A DNA stretch of 64,000 nucleotides from Candidatus Companilactobacillus pullicola. Its GTDB lineage: Bacteria > Bacillota > Bacilli > Lactobacillales > Lactobacillaceae. Below, in pieces: positions 20,989 through 28,859 of this stretch. Location: contig DXCM01000031.1 of NCBI GenBank assembly GCA_019116025.1, forward strand, positions 46,361 through 110,360. The letters run 5' to 3'. The notes under the pieces are model-generated. The model had not been told where the DNA came from and did no database searches. It saw only the letters and a list, made by a program, of their open reading frames with translations. The position numbers were made by a program, and so were the translations under genes. Numbering within the stretch: the stretch's first letter is position 1; every line of letters starts with the position of its first letter.

Positions 20989-21693
20989 TTAATGATGACG
21001 TCTGGCAAACTCAACACTGCTGAATTTGTCTGCCCGATGTCTTGACTCGGTATATGATAAAATCCGGCTATCTGTGAGATGTGTTTCACTTCGAACCACA
21101 ACCATTGGTACAGATGATGAAATTCCTAATTGATTACAATCATCGTATTCGGGGTTCTCAACGGTTAAATGTTTAATCGCATAATCAATTGTTAATCCCA
21201 AGTTGTGTTCAAAATAGTGAAACAACGAATTCTCAGCCTCTTCCACAGGAATATCTTTTACTATGTCTTCATTCACATAATCATAATCTAGAATGGTAGG
21301 TATCCCATTAACGATCCTTTCACGGACAATTAATTGTGCATAAATTTGATCTGATCCAAAAAGTAGGTTTTCTGGCACTAAAACATGATTTTGAATCTTA
21401 ATCACTCTATTCTTGGAATCCATGCCATTCTCTTTAACTATTTCTTTATAACTTTTTATCGATGAGACTGGGAAGGAAAACCGTTTCGTACTTAAAACTA
21501 AACTCCCTTTGCCTCGTATGGTTTGGATATATCCTTCATCCGCTAGTAACTGCATTGATTTACGCACTGTTTCCCGGGATACGTGGTAACGCATGACCAA
21601 CTGTTGATTACTGGGAAGAAGTTCTCCAGATTGATATTTCTGTGTTTGAATACCACTTAACAAATCGTGATATATTACCAAGTACTTTTTCAT
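20989..21693 (-). CDS. treR: GntR-family trehalose operon repressor TreR
   Basis: 234 residues. The GntR winged helix spans residues 1-68 (LPSNQQLVMRYHVSRETVRK, then GYIQTIRGKGS). A UTRA effector domain (about 85-234) ends YTESRHRADKFSSVEFARR, nearly the same as the end of B. subtilis TreR, and the FPVSSIKSYKEI segment also matches. By analogy it binds operators near the tre promoter and is released by trehalose-6-phosphate. GGAGG lies five bases before ATG. It is the first gene of treR-treP-trePP. Two direct AACTTGTCTAG repeats and a cre-like site lie upstream. Confidence 0.9.
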   Translation of the reverse strand: MKKYLVIYHDLLSGIQTQKYQSGELLPSNQQLVMRYHVSRETVRKSMQLLADEGYIQTIRGKGSLVLSTKRFSFPVSSIKSYKEIVKENGMDSKNRVIKIQNHVLVPENLLFGSDQIYAQLIVRERIVNGIPTILDYDYVNEDIVKDIPVEEAENSLFHYFEHNLGLTIDYAIKHLTVENPEYDDCNQLGISSSVPMVVVRSETHLTDSRILSYTESRHRADKFSSVEFARRHH

Positions 21694-21725
21694 ATGACCT
21701 CCAACGACCTAAGACTAGCATAAAT

Positions 21726-21739
21726 AAAAAGCGCTTACA
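21726..21739. promoter_or_regulatory. cre-like site upstream of treR
   Basis: On the minus strand TGTAAGCGCTTTTT matches cre in 12 of 14 positions (the last two differ). It is about 35 bases before the treR start, close to where the promoter should be. Confidence 0.5.
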
Positions 21740-21769
21740 TCAACGTTTTAAAGGCATTTATGGAAAAAC

Positions 21770-21825
21770 CTAGACAAGTTGTTTACAAACGCCGAGAGCT
21801 TAACCAAACTAAAACTAGACAAGTT
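21770..21825. promoter_or_regulatory. Two direct repeats, candidate TreR operator half-sites
   Basis: CTAGACAAGTT occurs at 21770-21780 and again, identically, at 21815-21825, 45 bases apart centre to centre. On the minus strand each reads AACTTGTCTAG. The core TGTCTAGACA would be palindromic, but each copy keeps only one good half. Their position upstream of treR makes them the best operator candidates. Confidence 0.45.
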
Positions 21826-21913
21826 TTTTCCCTTTTTATTCATGATTCTATACAAATCGTATATATTTAATATTTAAATCATAATTTTTTATTTATTTAA
21901 TAGCAATTGAATC

Positions 21914-21955
21914 CAAAAAAAATAGACCCAATCGTCAATTACGATTGGATCTATT
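21914..21955 (-). terminator. Terminator after prs2
   Basis: AATAGATCCAATCGT / ACGATTGGGTCTATT, followed on the minus strand by TTTTTTT, ten bases after the prs stop. Confidence 0.9.
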
Positions 21956-21965
21956 ATTAAGTTTT

Positions 21966-22943
21966 TTAGATTTCTGTGTAGCTATCACGAACGGTAAACA
22001 ATGAATCAATTGATTCATTCAATTCTGTCATTCTAATAGCGTCACCAACAAGATCAGTTACAGAAAGGATCTTTAACTTGTCGAACTTACAATCATCGGG
22101 TACCACGATTGAGTCTGAAACTAGAACTTGCATAAGGTCTGAGGCTTCAAGTCTCTTAGCAGCATCTTTTGAAAAGATTGGATGTGTTGCGACAGCGGAA
22201 ATTGTCTTAGCACCAGCTACTTTAACAGCTTCGGCACTATTGATCATTCTTGTACCAGTATCGATCAAATCATCAACGATAACACATTGTTTACCATCAA
22301 CATCACCAATGATGTCAGGAACAACACTATTATCTTCAGTAGATCTTTGATCAACGATAGCAATTTGTGAGCCAAACACTTCGGCTAAGGCACGAGCACG
22401 TTTTGTTGAATTGTGATCTGGAGCAACGAAAACAAAATCATCAGGATTCTTGATTCTCTTTTCAAAGTAACTAGCGAAAATAGGCATAGCACGTAGGTGA
22501 TCAACAGGAATATCGAAGAATCCTTGAATTTGATCAGCATGCATATCAAGGGCGATTACACGATCAACCTTGCCTAGTTCCAACATATTTGCAAATAACT
22601 TGGCAGAGATAGGTTCTCTTGAACGAGACTTTCTATCTGAACGAGTATATGCAAAGTAAGGCAATACACAATTGATGTTTTGTGCACTTGCACGTCTAAG
22701 AGCATCTACAGCAATCATCAATTCCATAAAATTGTCATTTACGGGATCTGAAACAGAATGAATGATGTAAACGTCCATTCCACGAATACTTTCATTGATT
22801 TGAATGTTAATTTCACCGTCACTGAAATGTGAAACACTTGCATCCAATAATGGAATACCCATGTAGTCAGAAATTCTCTTAGCTAATGGTTTATTACCAT
22901 TTAAAGAAAGTAAAGCAACGTTATCTAATGTACTATTAGACAT
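21966..22943 (-). CDS. prs2: Ribose-phosphate pyrophosphokinase paralogue (Prs2 type)
   Basis: 325 residues with clear PRPP-synthetase layout: FSDGEINIQI, RSDRKSRSREPISAK, ALDMHADQIQGFFD and the PRPP-binding loop VDDLIDTGT (223-231). The flexible catalytic loop is altered. Where classical enzymes have DKRR(P)R, this one reads DQRSTED (198-204), so the catalytic Lys is Gln199 and the second Arg is lost. The same kind of change is known in the second Prs of streptococci. It may have low or altered activity, or may modulate a canonical Prs encoded elsewhere. The yueI-type gene lies 17 bases upstream, so the two are co-transcribed. The family is certain; activity is not. Confidence 0.88.
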   Translation of the reverse strand: MSNSTLDNVALLSLNGNKPLAKRISDYMGIPLLDASVSHFSDGEINIQINESIRGMDVYIIHSVSDPVNDNFMELMIAVDALRRASAQNINCVLPYFAYTRSDRKSRSREPISAKLFANMLELGKVDRVIALDMHADQIQGFFDIPVDHLRAMPIFASYFEKRIKNPDDFVFVAPDHNSTKRARALAEVFGSQIAIVDQRSTEDNSVVPDIIGDVDGKQCVIVDDLIDTGTRMINSAEAVKVAGAKTISAVATHPIFSKDAAKRLEASDLMQVLVSDSIVVPDDCKFDKLKILSVTDLVGDAIRMTELNESIDSLFTVRDSYTEI

Positions 22944-22960
22944 ATTTGTCCTCCAAAAAA

Positions 22961-23341
22961 TTATATAAGTACTGGTCTACCAACAGGTTTACTCTCGTCA
23001 GCAATTACTAAGCCCATGTCATTTTCAGACAATGACTTATTTTTAGTCCTAACTCCCGATTGTGAAACTATTGTAAACTTATACTTTAATTTTACACTCA
23101 ATTGGAGATAATTATCCAGTAAATATGAATCTATTTTTCCATTTAAATACAAATGGTAGTCCGGATACTTTTTCATTACGTTTTCAACAATATTTACATT
23201 GTCTGGATTTTTCACTTGTGAAACGGTTAAAGCAATCGCTACCCTCTCAGCAAAGTTTCCCAAGAACTTATTCTTCTCATCAGGCTTTAACTGTGGCTTG
23301 CCAAAAATATTCTTTTTTATATAATCTTCAACGTTAGTCAT
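22961..23341 (-). CDS. YueI family protein (DUF1694)
   Basis: 126 residues beginning MTNVEDYIKKNIFGKPQLKPDE, then FLGNFAERVAIALTVSQV, the signature of the YueI family (PF07997) found across Bacilli. It is a small cytosolic alpha/beta protein of unknown function. The conserved C-terminal half (DMGLVIADESKPV) is present and the length is usual. It is the promoter-proximal gene of a two-gene unit with prs2 and is divergent from the small gene at 23460. Confidence 0.8.
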   Translation of the reverse strand: MTNVEDYIKKNIFGKPQLKPDEKNKFLGNFAERVAIALTVSQVKNPDNVNIVENVMKKYPDYHLYLNGKIDSYLLDNYLQLSVKLKYKFTIVSQSGVRTKNKSLSENDMGLVIADESKPVGRPVLI

Positions 23342-23427
23342 ATTTTACCCTCCATACGTCATAGTATAGCGGAGAAAGTAATAATATAAAAGAATGACAA
23401 TTCTTCCTTACTCGACACGTAAAATTG

Positions 23428-23433
23428 TATAAT
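23428..23433 (+). promoter_or_regulatory. -10 box of the 79-aa gene
   Basis: TATAAT 26 bases before the ATG. No good -35 is found at normal spacing. Confidence 0.45.
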
Positions 23434-23459
23434 GTGTGTAAAGAAAGGATGTGTTACTT

Positions 23460-23699
23460 ATGGATGAGATGGTATTTTTTAACCCAGGCGATGCCATTGC
23501 CAACTCTAAAGACTTTGGTGAGGCCGTCCGTGGAGCACAAATTTACAAAGCTAAAGATCCTTATGAATCATCCCTTATCGTTGCTGAGGATGTTAGTGAC
23601 AATAAATCTTTTGTCGTATACTTCGCAAAAGACGAGAAATCAAACGTTAAAGACTCTGATAAGAGTGTAGTTCCTTATCATTTGAAAAAGAAAATATAA
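23460..23699 (+). CDS. Conserved-looking small hypothetical protein, 79 residues
   Basis: Starts MDEMVFFNPGDAIANSKDF at an ATG ten bases after AAAGGA; an in-frame GTG at 23451 is too close to that site. It is an acidic, soluble protein with alternating strand and charged-helix character and no signal peptide, membrane helix or cysteine. It has its own TATAAT and a downstream hairpin terminator, so it looks like a real monocistronic gene. No family is recognised. Confidence 0.6.
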   Translation: MDEMVFFNPGDAIANSKDFGEAVRGAQIYKAKDPYESSLIVAEDVSDNKSFVVYFAKDEKSNVKDSDKSVVPYHLKKKI

Positions 23700-23730
23700 C
23701 AGATAGAAGTAAAGTTTAAATACCAAAATA

Positions 23731-23803
23731 AATAACGGTTTCCGTAAAATTATCCAAGCATATATATGTCTTGAATGCCTAATGGAAACTGTTATTTTTA
23801 TTT
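23731..23803 (+). terminator. Long-loop terminator
   Basis: AATAACGGTTTCC (23731-23743) pairs with GGAAACTGTTATT (23784-23796), followed by TTTATTTT, 31 bases after the small gene. Confidence 0.65.
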
Positions 23804-23895
23804 TATTCCATTTAGTTCTTTGCACTCCTCCAAAATGCCATATTCTGACACTGAGCCGATTAGAATAAAGGTATAAATTAATTGGAGGTCGTCAT

Positions 23896-24702
23896 ATGAC
23901 AACTATTACGATTGGTAACAAAAATGACAATGAAACTGAATTATATCATGCTATCGAAAATTCTAAGTCGGGTGACACTATCAAACTTCTACCTGGAACT
24001 TACTTTTCACAATCTCGCCCATGTGTCTTTACCATCAAACATAATCTAACTATAATTGGTCAAACGCACAATCCTGACGCTATCCAATTAAACCTTGGCT
24101 TTCTTTTAGGCGAAGGCGCAACTCTTATTGCTCAAAACTTTGCTTTATCTTTCGGTGGTGAACACTTTAACACGATTGCGATGTACGATAATTCTGAATT
24201 ATTTGGTCGTAATCTTCACATTTCCCACACTTCGAAAGACAAATGGGACTGTGTCTATGGTAAAAGTGCTCATATTTCACTAGTCGATTCTAAAATCGAC
24301 ATTGATAACTTGAATTCCTCTAGCCTCGATTTATATGACTGCCAACTTTATCTTGAAAACACCCATGTTGCTGGCCTGATTACTAAACAAACTGATTCTT
24401 CCGTGAAAAATGCAATTATCGATGACACAATTTATTTAGACGATAACAGTACGCTTAAATTTGTTGATCTCACCATCAACTCCAATGACAACCAAGCTTT
24501 CTGCGAACTCTACGCTCTGAATAATTCAAAAGTCACTGGTCAACTTCTAAAAACTACCAGTTCTGCTCCAACAATTGGTGTTGCTGAATCTAATCTCAAT
24601 GTTAATGAATTTGAACCTGATCTTGAAAATATCACCTGGTACTTTGACGATAATTCTGAAGTTCTCGCTGACAGTACTCGACCTTACACATCAGGACTTT
24701 AA
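23896..24702 (+). CDS. Cytosolic right-handed beta-helix (pectin-lyase-fold) protein
   Basis: 268 residues starting MTTITIGNKNDNETELYHAI, with GGAGG seven bases before ATG. The segment SGDTIKLLPGTYF resembles the N-terminal turn of pectin-lyase-fold proteins. Many short strands follow with Asn and Asp at the turns (LTIIGQTHN, LIAQNFALSFGG, ITSVDSKIDIDNL-like spacing), a beta-helix pattern of about 10 coils. There is no signal peptide, so it is predicted to be cytosolic, unlike extracellular pectinases. No catalytic Asp/Arg set of polysaccharide lyases is obvious. Similar cytosolic beta-helix proteins of unknown role occur in lactobacilli. It is a single gene with its own terminator. Confidence 0.6.
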   Translation: MTTITIGNKNDNETELYHAIENSKSGDTIKLLPGTYFSQSRPCVFTIKHNLTIIGQTHNPDAIQLNLGFLLGEGATLIAQNFALSFGGEHFNTIAMYDNSELFGRNLHISHTSKDKWDCVYGKSAHISLVDSKIDIDNLNSSSLDLYDCQLYLENTHVAGLITKQTDSSVKNAIIDDTIYLDDNSTLKFVDLTINSNDNQAFCELYALNNSKVTGQLLKTTSSAPTIGVAESNLNVNEFEPDLENITWYFDDNSEVLADSTRPYTSGL

Positions 24703-24707
24703 CGACA

Positions 24708-24740
24708 CAAAAAGCCGAATCGCAATGATTCGACTTTTTT
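24708..24740. terminator. Bidirectional terminator
   Basis: AAAAAGCCGAATC / GATTCGACTTTTTT with one mismatch, between the convergent genes ending at 24702 and 24740. Confidence 0.85.
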
Positions 24741-25339
24741 TATTTCTCTAATTTTTCTTTTAACCAGTTATCTAGAAAAGCCACCTGTGGTCTGGTATGA
24801 AATCTATGTTGCCCATCTTTCATTACCGTTACATCAACGTTATGATGCTGAACAAATTCATTCAATACTGCCTTTGAAGTATGATCGTCACGTTCTCCAT
24901 AGAGAATCTCAGTCGGAACCTGCCAATCGATCGGGTGATCTCTCACATACTGTAACGATTGCCAAGAAAATCTTTCTCGACCAATAGTTATCTCGCCTTT
25001 ATTTTGTAATTCATCTTCGGAAATACCATTTTCTTCCATTGAATTTAATAAATATTTCTCCATATTTAATAACGGTGATATGAACAAAGCTTTCGTTAGC
25101 TTCATACCTTTAGTCAACATTGAGAAATAAGCACCAATACTGTTAGCCAATATCATAACTTGATCGTAATTAGGACGCACTTGATCATAGACTTCCTTAA
25201 TCTGTTTTTCCACGATCCAAGGCAAATATTCCTGATAGTCCACTCCGACAATGTCATAATCTGGAACAATCTTTTTAAAACGTTCAGCTTCGGCCGCACT
25301 CGCACCTTTGCCGTGAACGTAAATAATGACTTTTCTCAA
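24740..25339 (-). CDS. Alpha/beta hydrolase
   Basis: 199 residues from a TTG start: LRKVIIYVHGKGAS gives the first strand and oxyanion loop. The nucleophile elbow is LANSIGAY (Ser in NSIGA), the acid lies in ILYGERDD, and the His in KDGQHRFH. It is a small single-domain hydrolase without signal peptide, acting on a small ester or thioester that cannot be named. The start is decided by GGAGG seven bases before TTG (25339). Starting further upstream would overlap the MerR gene's end and lacks a ribosome site. It is the last gene behind SRPBCC-SDR-MerR and probably shares their transcript. Confidence 0.8.
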   Translation of the reverse strand: MRKVIIYVHGKGASAAEAERFKKIVPDYDIVGVDYQEYLPWIVEKQIKEVYDQVRPNYDQVMILANSIGAYFSMLTKGMKLTKALFISPLLNMEKYLLNSMEENGISEDELQNKGEITIGRERFSWQSLQYVRDHPIDWQVPTEILYGERDDHTSKAVLNEFVQHHNVDVTVMKDGQHRFHTRPQVAFLDNWLKEKLEK

Positions 25340-25373
25340 ACTTTGGCCTCCAACAAAAACTCTTTTCTTCATT

Positions 25374-25883
25374 TTAATTATTTCGATTACGATAGTCCTT
25401 AACATTGGCAAAATTTTGTAATTCTTTTAAATTTCCCTCATTCTTCAAATGCTGACTATATTCTTTATCTAAATCTGGAATAACCTCATTCGTACCTGGA
25501 ACAAAATGAATCGTCTCTGTTCCCGCCTCGACAGCAGTTTGATAGTACCATTCTTTAAACTTTAAATAACTCATTGTATCTTCTAGATCCGTAATTTGTT
25601 GCTGCAGGTCTCGACGATGTTCTTCCAATAATTGATATCTTTTTTCTAGAGTGCTGTCCCCTTGTAGACGATACTCAATAAATTTTGAGATATCAGCTAC
25701 TGAAACACCGGCATTTTTCAAACAAATAATCGTTCTCATTAAATGGATATCATTATCTGTAAACTCTCGTCGACCAATATCATTTCTTTTAACAAATGGC
25801 AATAAGCCCGATTTATCATAATAACGAATTGTATCAATCGTGACACCTAACTCTTTTGATACCTGTCCTATACTATAACTCAT
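25374..25883 (-). CDS. MerR-family transcriptional regulator
   Basis: 169 residues. The N-terminal MerR winged helix (MSYSIGQVSKELGVTIDTIR, then YYDKSGLLP, REFTDNDIHLMRTI) is followed by a long dimerisation coiled coil (about 85-115) and a short C-terminal tail with no metal-binding cysteines. This is the AdhR/YraB-like type often linked to oxidoreductase genes. It is the third gene of an operon behind an SRPBCC protein and an SDR enzyme. The operon promoter at 27286-27316 has the 19-base spacer with dyad typical of MerR control, so it probably regulates its own operon. Confidence 0.85.
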   Translation of the reverse strand: MSYSIGQVSKELGVTIDTIRYYDKSGLLPFVKRNDIGRREFTDNDIHLMRTIICLKNAGVSVADISKFIEYRLQGDSTLEKRYQLLEEHRRDLQQQITDLEDTMSYLKFKEWYYQTAVEAGTETIHFVPGTNEVIPDLDKEYSQHLKNEGNLKELQNFANVKDYRNRNN

Positions 25884-25898
25884 AATTTTCTCCCATTA

Positions 25899-26729
25899 TT
25901 AGTCATCTGTTGATAAAGAAATTGCTTGACGGCTCTTTATCTCGGAAGTTATTCCTTCTAAATTCTTCAAACCACCTTCATACGCAAATTGACCTAAAGG
26001 CAGATGATTAGGAATATCTTCATTATCTGTAACTTGATTATAAATCACTTCGGCAATTTTTTGAGGATCTCCAGGTGCATTTGTGACGGAATCAGATACG
26101 TGTGAGATTGAATCCCCAAACTGTTGATAATCAGAAATTTTAGGAGTGACCTTATTTGATGAACGACCAGACCAATCGGTTCTGGCGCCACTAGGTTCAA
26201 CATTCATAACTTGAATACCTAAATCGGCTACTTCTTGTCGTAAAGTATCCGCATAACCTTCCACTGCATACTTGGTAGCACTGTAAAAGCCCATTGTAGG
26301 CAAAGTCGTCAATGCCAATGCTGATGAAAGATTTACAATAACACCTGATTTTTGTGAACGCATAATTGGTAAGACAGCACTAGTCATATTGGCCAGTCCG
26401 AACACGTTAACTTCAAACATGTAGCGAACTTGATCCATATCACTTTCCTCAATTGTGGAAAAATAGCCTAGTCCTGCATTATTCACTAAAACGTCAATTG
26501 TTCCGAATCTATCCTTTGCCTTCGAAACGGCAGTCTCAATTTCCGATTTATCCATCACATCTACGATCACTTTTTCAATTTTGTCGTTATCAAACTGATT
26601 CAAATAATCCAAATCTGACATTTTTCTTGCTGCTGCAACCAGATTAGTGTCTTTTTGACTTGCGACTACTTTAGCCAATTCTTTTCCAAAACCACTAGAA
26701 GTACCTGTTATTAACCATGTCTTTTTCAT
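25899..26729 (-). CDS. Short-chain dehydrogenase/reductase
   Basis: 276 residues of a classical SDR. The NAD(P) site is TGTSSGFG (8-15), the NNAG motif is in VLVNNAGLG, and the catalytic Ser and YSATK (Tyr-xxx-Lys) follow, then VNVEPSGARTDW. It has the length and C-terminal extension of the 'SDR family oxidoreductase' group related to YusZ-type enzymes. The substrate is unknown. Its ATG overlaps the stop codon of the upstream SRPBCC gene by one base (TAATG), so translation is coupled. The pairing with a START-like binding protein and a MerR regulator suggests an inducible response to a small hydrophobic or carbonyl compound. Confidence 0.88.
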   Translation of the reverse strand: MKKTWLITGTSSGFGKELAKVVASQKDTNLVAAARKMSDLDYLNQFDNDKIEKVIVDVMDKSEIETAVSKAKDRFGTIDVLVNNAGLGYFSTIEESDMDQVRYMFEVNVFGLANMTSAVLPIMRSQKSGVIVNLSSALALTTLPTMGFYSATKYAVEGYADTLRQEVADLGIQVMNVEPSGARTDWSGRSSNKVTPKISDYQQFGDSISHVSDSVTNAPGDPQKIAEVIYNQVTDNEDIPNHLPLGQFAYEGGLKNLEGITSEIKSRQAISLSTDD

Positions 26730-27253
26730 TATTTAGATTCCTCCACATTATTATTCTTGGTAAATTTGACTAGACCATCTAACCATTTTTGATGTCCATT
26801 GAGCATCGGATTAGGGTCTTGTTGTGACAGTTCCGCTGCCGGTTTACCGATCTGTGATTCTTGAGTTAACAAACGAACTCGACCATCGTCTAATTTTTCA
26901 ATTAAGAAAGCATGATAGACGTCAAATTGTGTATCGGCATCGCCATCTTGCCATCCATGCCATGCTAAACGTGCTACTTTCCCATCATTAGGCTCCACCA
27001 ATTCCATAACCTGAGCGTCAATTGGAAATCCAAAAGTATCAAAATGAAATGTTTCCGCAAAATGAAGTTTAGAGTCATTTTTAATACTTAAATCAATATT
27101 TGCTGCATTGTCGTAATATTGTTCCCACTTGGAAGTGTCGACCAGATTATTCCAAATATCCTCAATATTAACTTTGTCAGTGATAACTTCATTAGAAACA
27201 AAATTATCTGTTTTTCCTGGTAAATAGTCTGTAGACCAATTAATTGTTTTCAT
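26729..27253 (-). CDS. SRPBCC (START-like) domain protein
   Basis: 174 residues. The helix-grip fold pattern begins after residue 15 (SNEVITDKVNIEDIWNNLVD), typical of polyketide cyclase/dehydrase-like SRPBCC proteins. Beta-strands (LSIKNDSKLHFAETF, VARLAWHGW, VRLLTQES) and the long C-terminal helix (NPMLNGHQKWLDGLVKF) follow. Such proteins bind hydrophobic ligands in a cavity; some are enzymes. There is no signal peptide. It is the first gene of the MerR-controlled operon, and its stop codon overlaps the next start. Confidence 0.8.
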   Translation of the reverse strand: MKTINWSTDYLPGKTDNFVSNEVITDKVNIEDIWNNLVDTSKWEQYYDNAANIDLSIKNDSKLHFAETFHFDTFGFPIDAQVMELVEPNDGKVARLAWHGWQDGDADTQFDVYHAFLIEKLDDGRVRLLTQESQIGKPAAELSQQDPNPMLNGHQKWLDGLVKFTKNNNVEESK

Positions 27254-27285
27254 AATTTTTTGTCCTCTTTTTTAAGAATAAAGTC

Positions 27286-27316
27286 ATTTTATATCCTGGA
27301 GTTGACTTCAGGACAA
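27286..27316 (-). promoter_or_regulatory. MerR-type promoter/operator of the SRPBCC-SDR-MerR operon
   Basis: On the minus strand -35 TTGTCC (27316-27311) and -10 TAAAAT (27291-27286) are 19 bases apart. The spacer and flanks hold the dyad TCCTGAAGTCAACTCCAGGA (27313-27294, 8 of 10 positions symmetric). A long spacer with a central dyad is the hallmark of MerR-activated promoters. Confidence 0.75.
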
Positions 27317-27337
27317 GGATTAATTTCAATTTTTCTC

Positions 27338-27372
27338 AAAAAAAATAAGTGAAGAATCTAATCTTCACTTAT
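27338..27372 (-). terminator. Terminator of the glutamine amidotransferase-like gene
   Basis: ATAAGTGAAGA / TCTTCACTTAT perfect 11-base stem followed on the minus strand by TTTTTTTT, six bases after the stop. Confidence 0.9.
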
Positions 27373-27378
27373 ATGAAC

Positions 27379-28047
27379 TTAATTCATATTAATATAATCC
27401 AACAATTTAAATAGAATTTCACGATTCTCAACTGGAACGGGCCTTTGCAATATATCTTCCGCCGTCTGATTCAAAACTGAACCTTTGATATATGGAAAAT
27501 CGTTTACCACCATTTCACGGACATTATCCGCTTTGGGTTCAAAGTGAAATTGTAGTCCGATAATTCGATGATTCATCACAAAACCCTGATTCTTAACCTT
27601 ATCACTGGAAAAGAGTAATTCAGCCTTATCAGGAATTTCAAACATTTCCTCATGCCAATGTAAAATGTTCATTTGTTGAGGCAAATCAGGAATTACTTGT
27701 GATTGTAAATAAACTGGTGCCCAGCCTACTTCTTTAGCCGGTGCCTTACTGATTTTGTAGCCAAGTTGTTTAGCAATCTGTTGAGCTCCAAAACAAGCAC
27801 CAAAAATTGGCTTATCCTGTTCAATCATTTTAGCAATCAATTCACGCTCTTGTTTGATCCAAGGTAAATCGTCATTGGGACTCATTGGGCCACCTAGAAT
27901 GACTAACATATCAGTCTCATCAGCGGTTGGCAAATATCCAAATTGATAAGGATGATAGGTGTACATTTCATGATTATGTGACTGCGACCAGTCCTGAATC
28001 ATCCCTGGACCTTCATTTGGAGTGTGCTGTAAAACATTGATTCTCAT
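27379..28047 (-). CDS. Class I glutamine amidotransferase-like protein
   Basis: 222 residues. The catalytic triad is visible: Cys85 in GACFGAQQIA (nucleophile elbow), His168 and Glu170 in LQFHFEP. VILGGPMSPND is the oxyanion strand-loop. It resembles stand-alone GMP-synthase-glutaminase-like (GATase1) proteins in Lactobacillales, often annotated as such without a known synthase partner. The acceptor reaction is unknown. It is a single gene with its own extended -10 promoter and a long leader of about 60 bases. Confidence 0.85.
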   Translation of the reverse strand: MRINVLQHTPNEGPGMIQDWSQSHNHEMYTYHPYQFGYLPTADETDMLVILGGPMSPNDDLPWIKQERELIAKMIEQDKPIFGACFGAQQIAKQLGYKISKAPAKEVGWAPVYLQSQVIPDLPQQMNILHWHEEMFEIPDKAELLFSSDKVKNQGFVMNHRIIGLQFHFEPKADNVREMVVNDFPYIKGSVLNQTAEDILQRPVPVENREILFKLLDYINMN

Positions 28048-28113
28048 ATAAATCCTTTCACATCAACGGCAATGTTTGACTGGGTATCGCCTGCAACTGC
28101 CCAAGATGAGAAT

Positions 28114-28141
28114 ATTATAGCATGTACCTTTTACATACCAA
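28114..28141 (-). promoter_or_regulatory. Promoter of the GATase1-like gene
   Basis: Minus strand TTGGTA, 16 bases, then TGC-TATAAT (extended -10). The leader between it and the start contains short GC-rich self-complementary pieces but no riboswitch that I recognise. Confidence 0.6.
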
Positions 28142-28274
28142 TGAAACTTTTTAATAAAAAACAAATTTTATTTTGAAGACACAAAGAGTGACATATTATG
28201 ACGGCTATCAGTGATATTCTTTATTTATAAATGATAACAAAGGTTTTAAATAAATTTATGAGAGAGGTATTACT

Positions 28275-28859
28275 ATGAAAAATTCAAAATTTAACTCTAT
28301 GGACAGTTGGGCAATTTGGGATATTCCAGACGTTGATCTTACAAATAAAACACCTGATGAACGCCAACGTATTTTTGGTGATAATTATCAACCAAATCAT
28401 TTCCCATCTGGAAAACTAAATAAGGATTTAGACTCCAAACTTAAGTCTTCAAAATATGTTATTGCTGGAATGAATCCCGGTAATGCGGCTTCTGAACAGC
28501 CAGCCGAACCATTTTCAAATTTTCATGGTGCTAAAAAGAGTGCTGACTATCGCTTAGCAGCTGCTCTTTACAATACTGAGATCTGGGGCTCATTTATGAC
28601 CGATGTTTCCTCTACAATAGAAAGTAAAAGTGACAAAGTCAAAATAACTCAAAATGATGTTGAAAAATTTGAAAAACATCTTGACGAGTTAAACATTCCT
28701 GACGATGTTACTATAATTGCCTTAGGCACAAAGACATTTGACGCACTAAAGAAATTTGCTAAACGTGATGTTAAAAAAATCTATCATTACTCAAGATCAA
28801 ATGGCTGGTGGAAAGCTGAAAAAGTTCACGGTCAAATCGAAGATATCCTGAACAACTAG
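28275..28859 (+). CDS. Uracil-DNA-glycosylase-like protein of unknown role
   Basis: 194 residues. YVIAGMNPGNAAS followed by PFSNFHGAKKSADYRLAAAL resembles the first motif and following loop of the UDG superfamily (GxNPG / NFH), and VTIIALGTKTFDALKKF resembles the late strand with its Gly. A DNA-glycosylase-type fold is therefore likely, but the catalytic Asp/His set is not clear enough to claim activity. It has no membrane or signal segments. The gene stands alone: GAGAGG lies eight bases before ATG and a perfect terminator follows. Confidence 0.55.
   Translation: MKNSKFNSMDSWAIWDIPDVDLTNKTPDERQRIFGDNYQPNHFPSGKLNKDLDSKLKSSKYVIAGMNPGNAASEQPAEPFSNFHGAKKSADYRLAAALYNTEIWGSFMTDVSSTIESKSDKVKITQNDVEKFEKHLDELNIPDDVTIIALGTKTFDALKKFAKRDVKKIYHYSRSNGWWKAEKVHGQIEDILNN

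Noticed and set aside
28050..28110. Riboswitch in the GATase1 leader
   Set aside because: Short GC-rich complementary pieces exist, but no known aptamer core and no terminator or RBS-masking alternative could be drawn.
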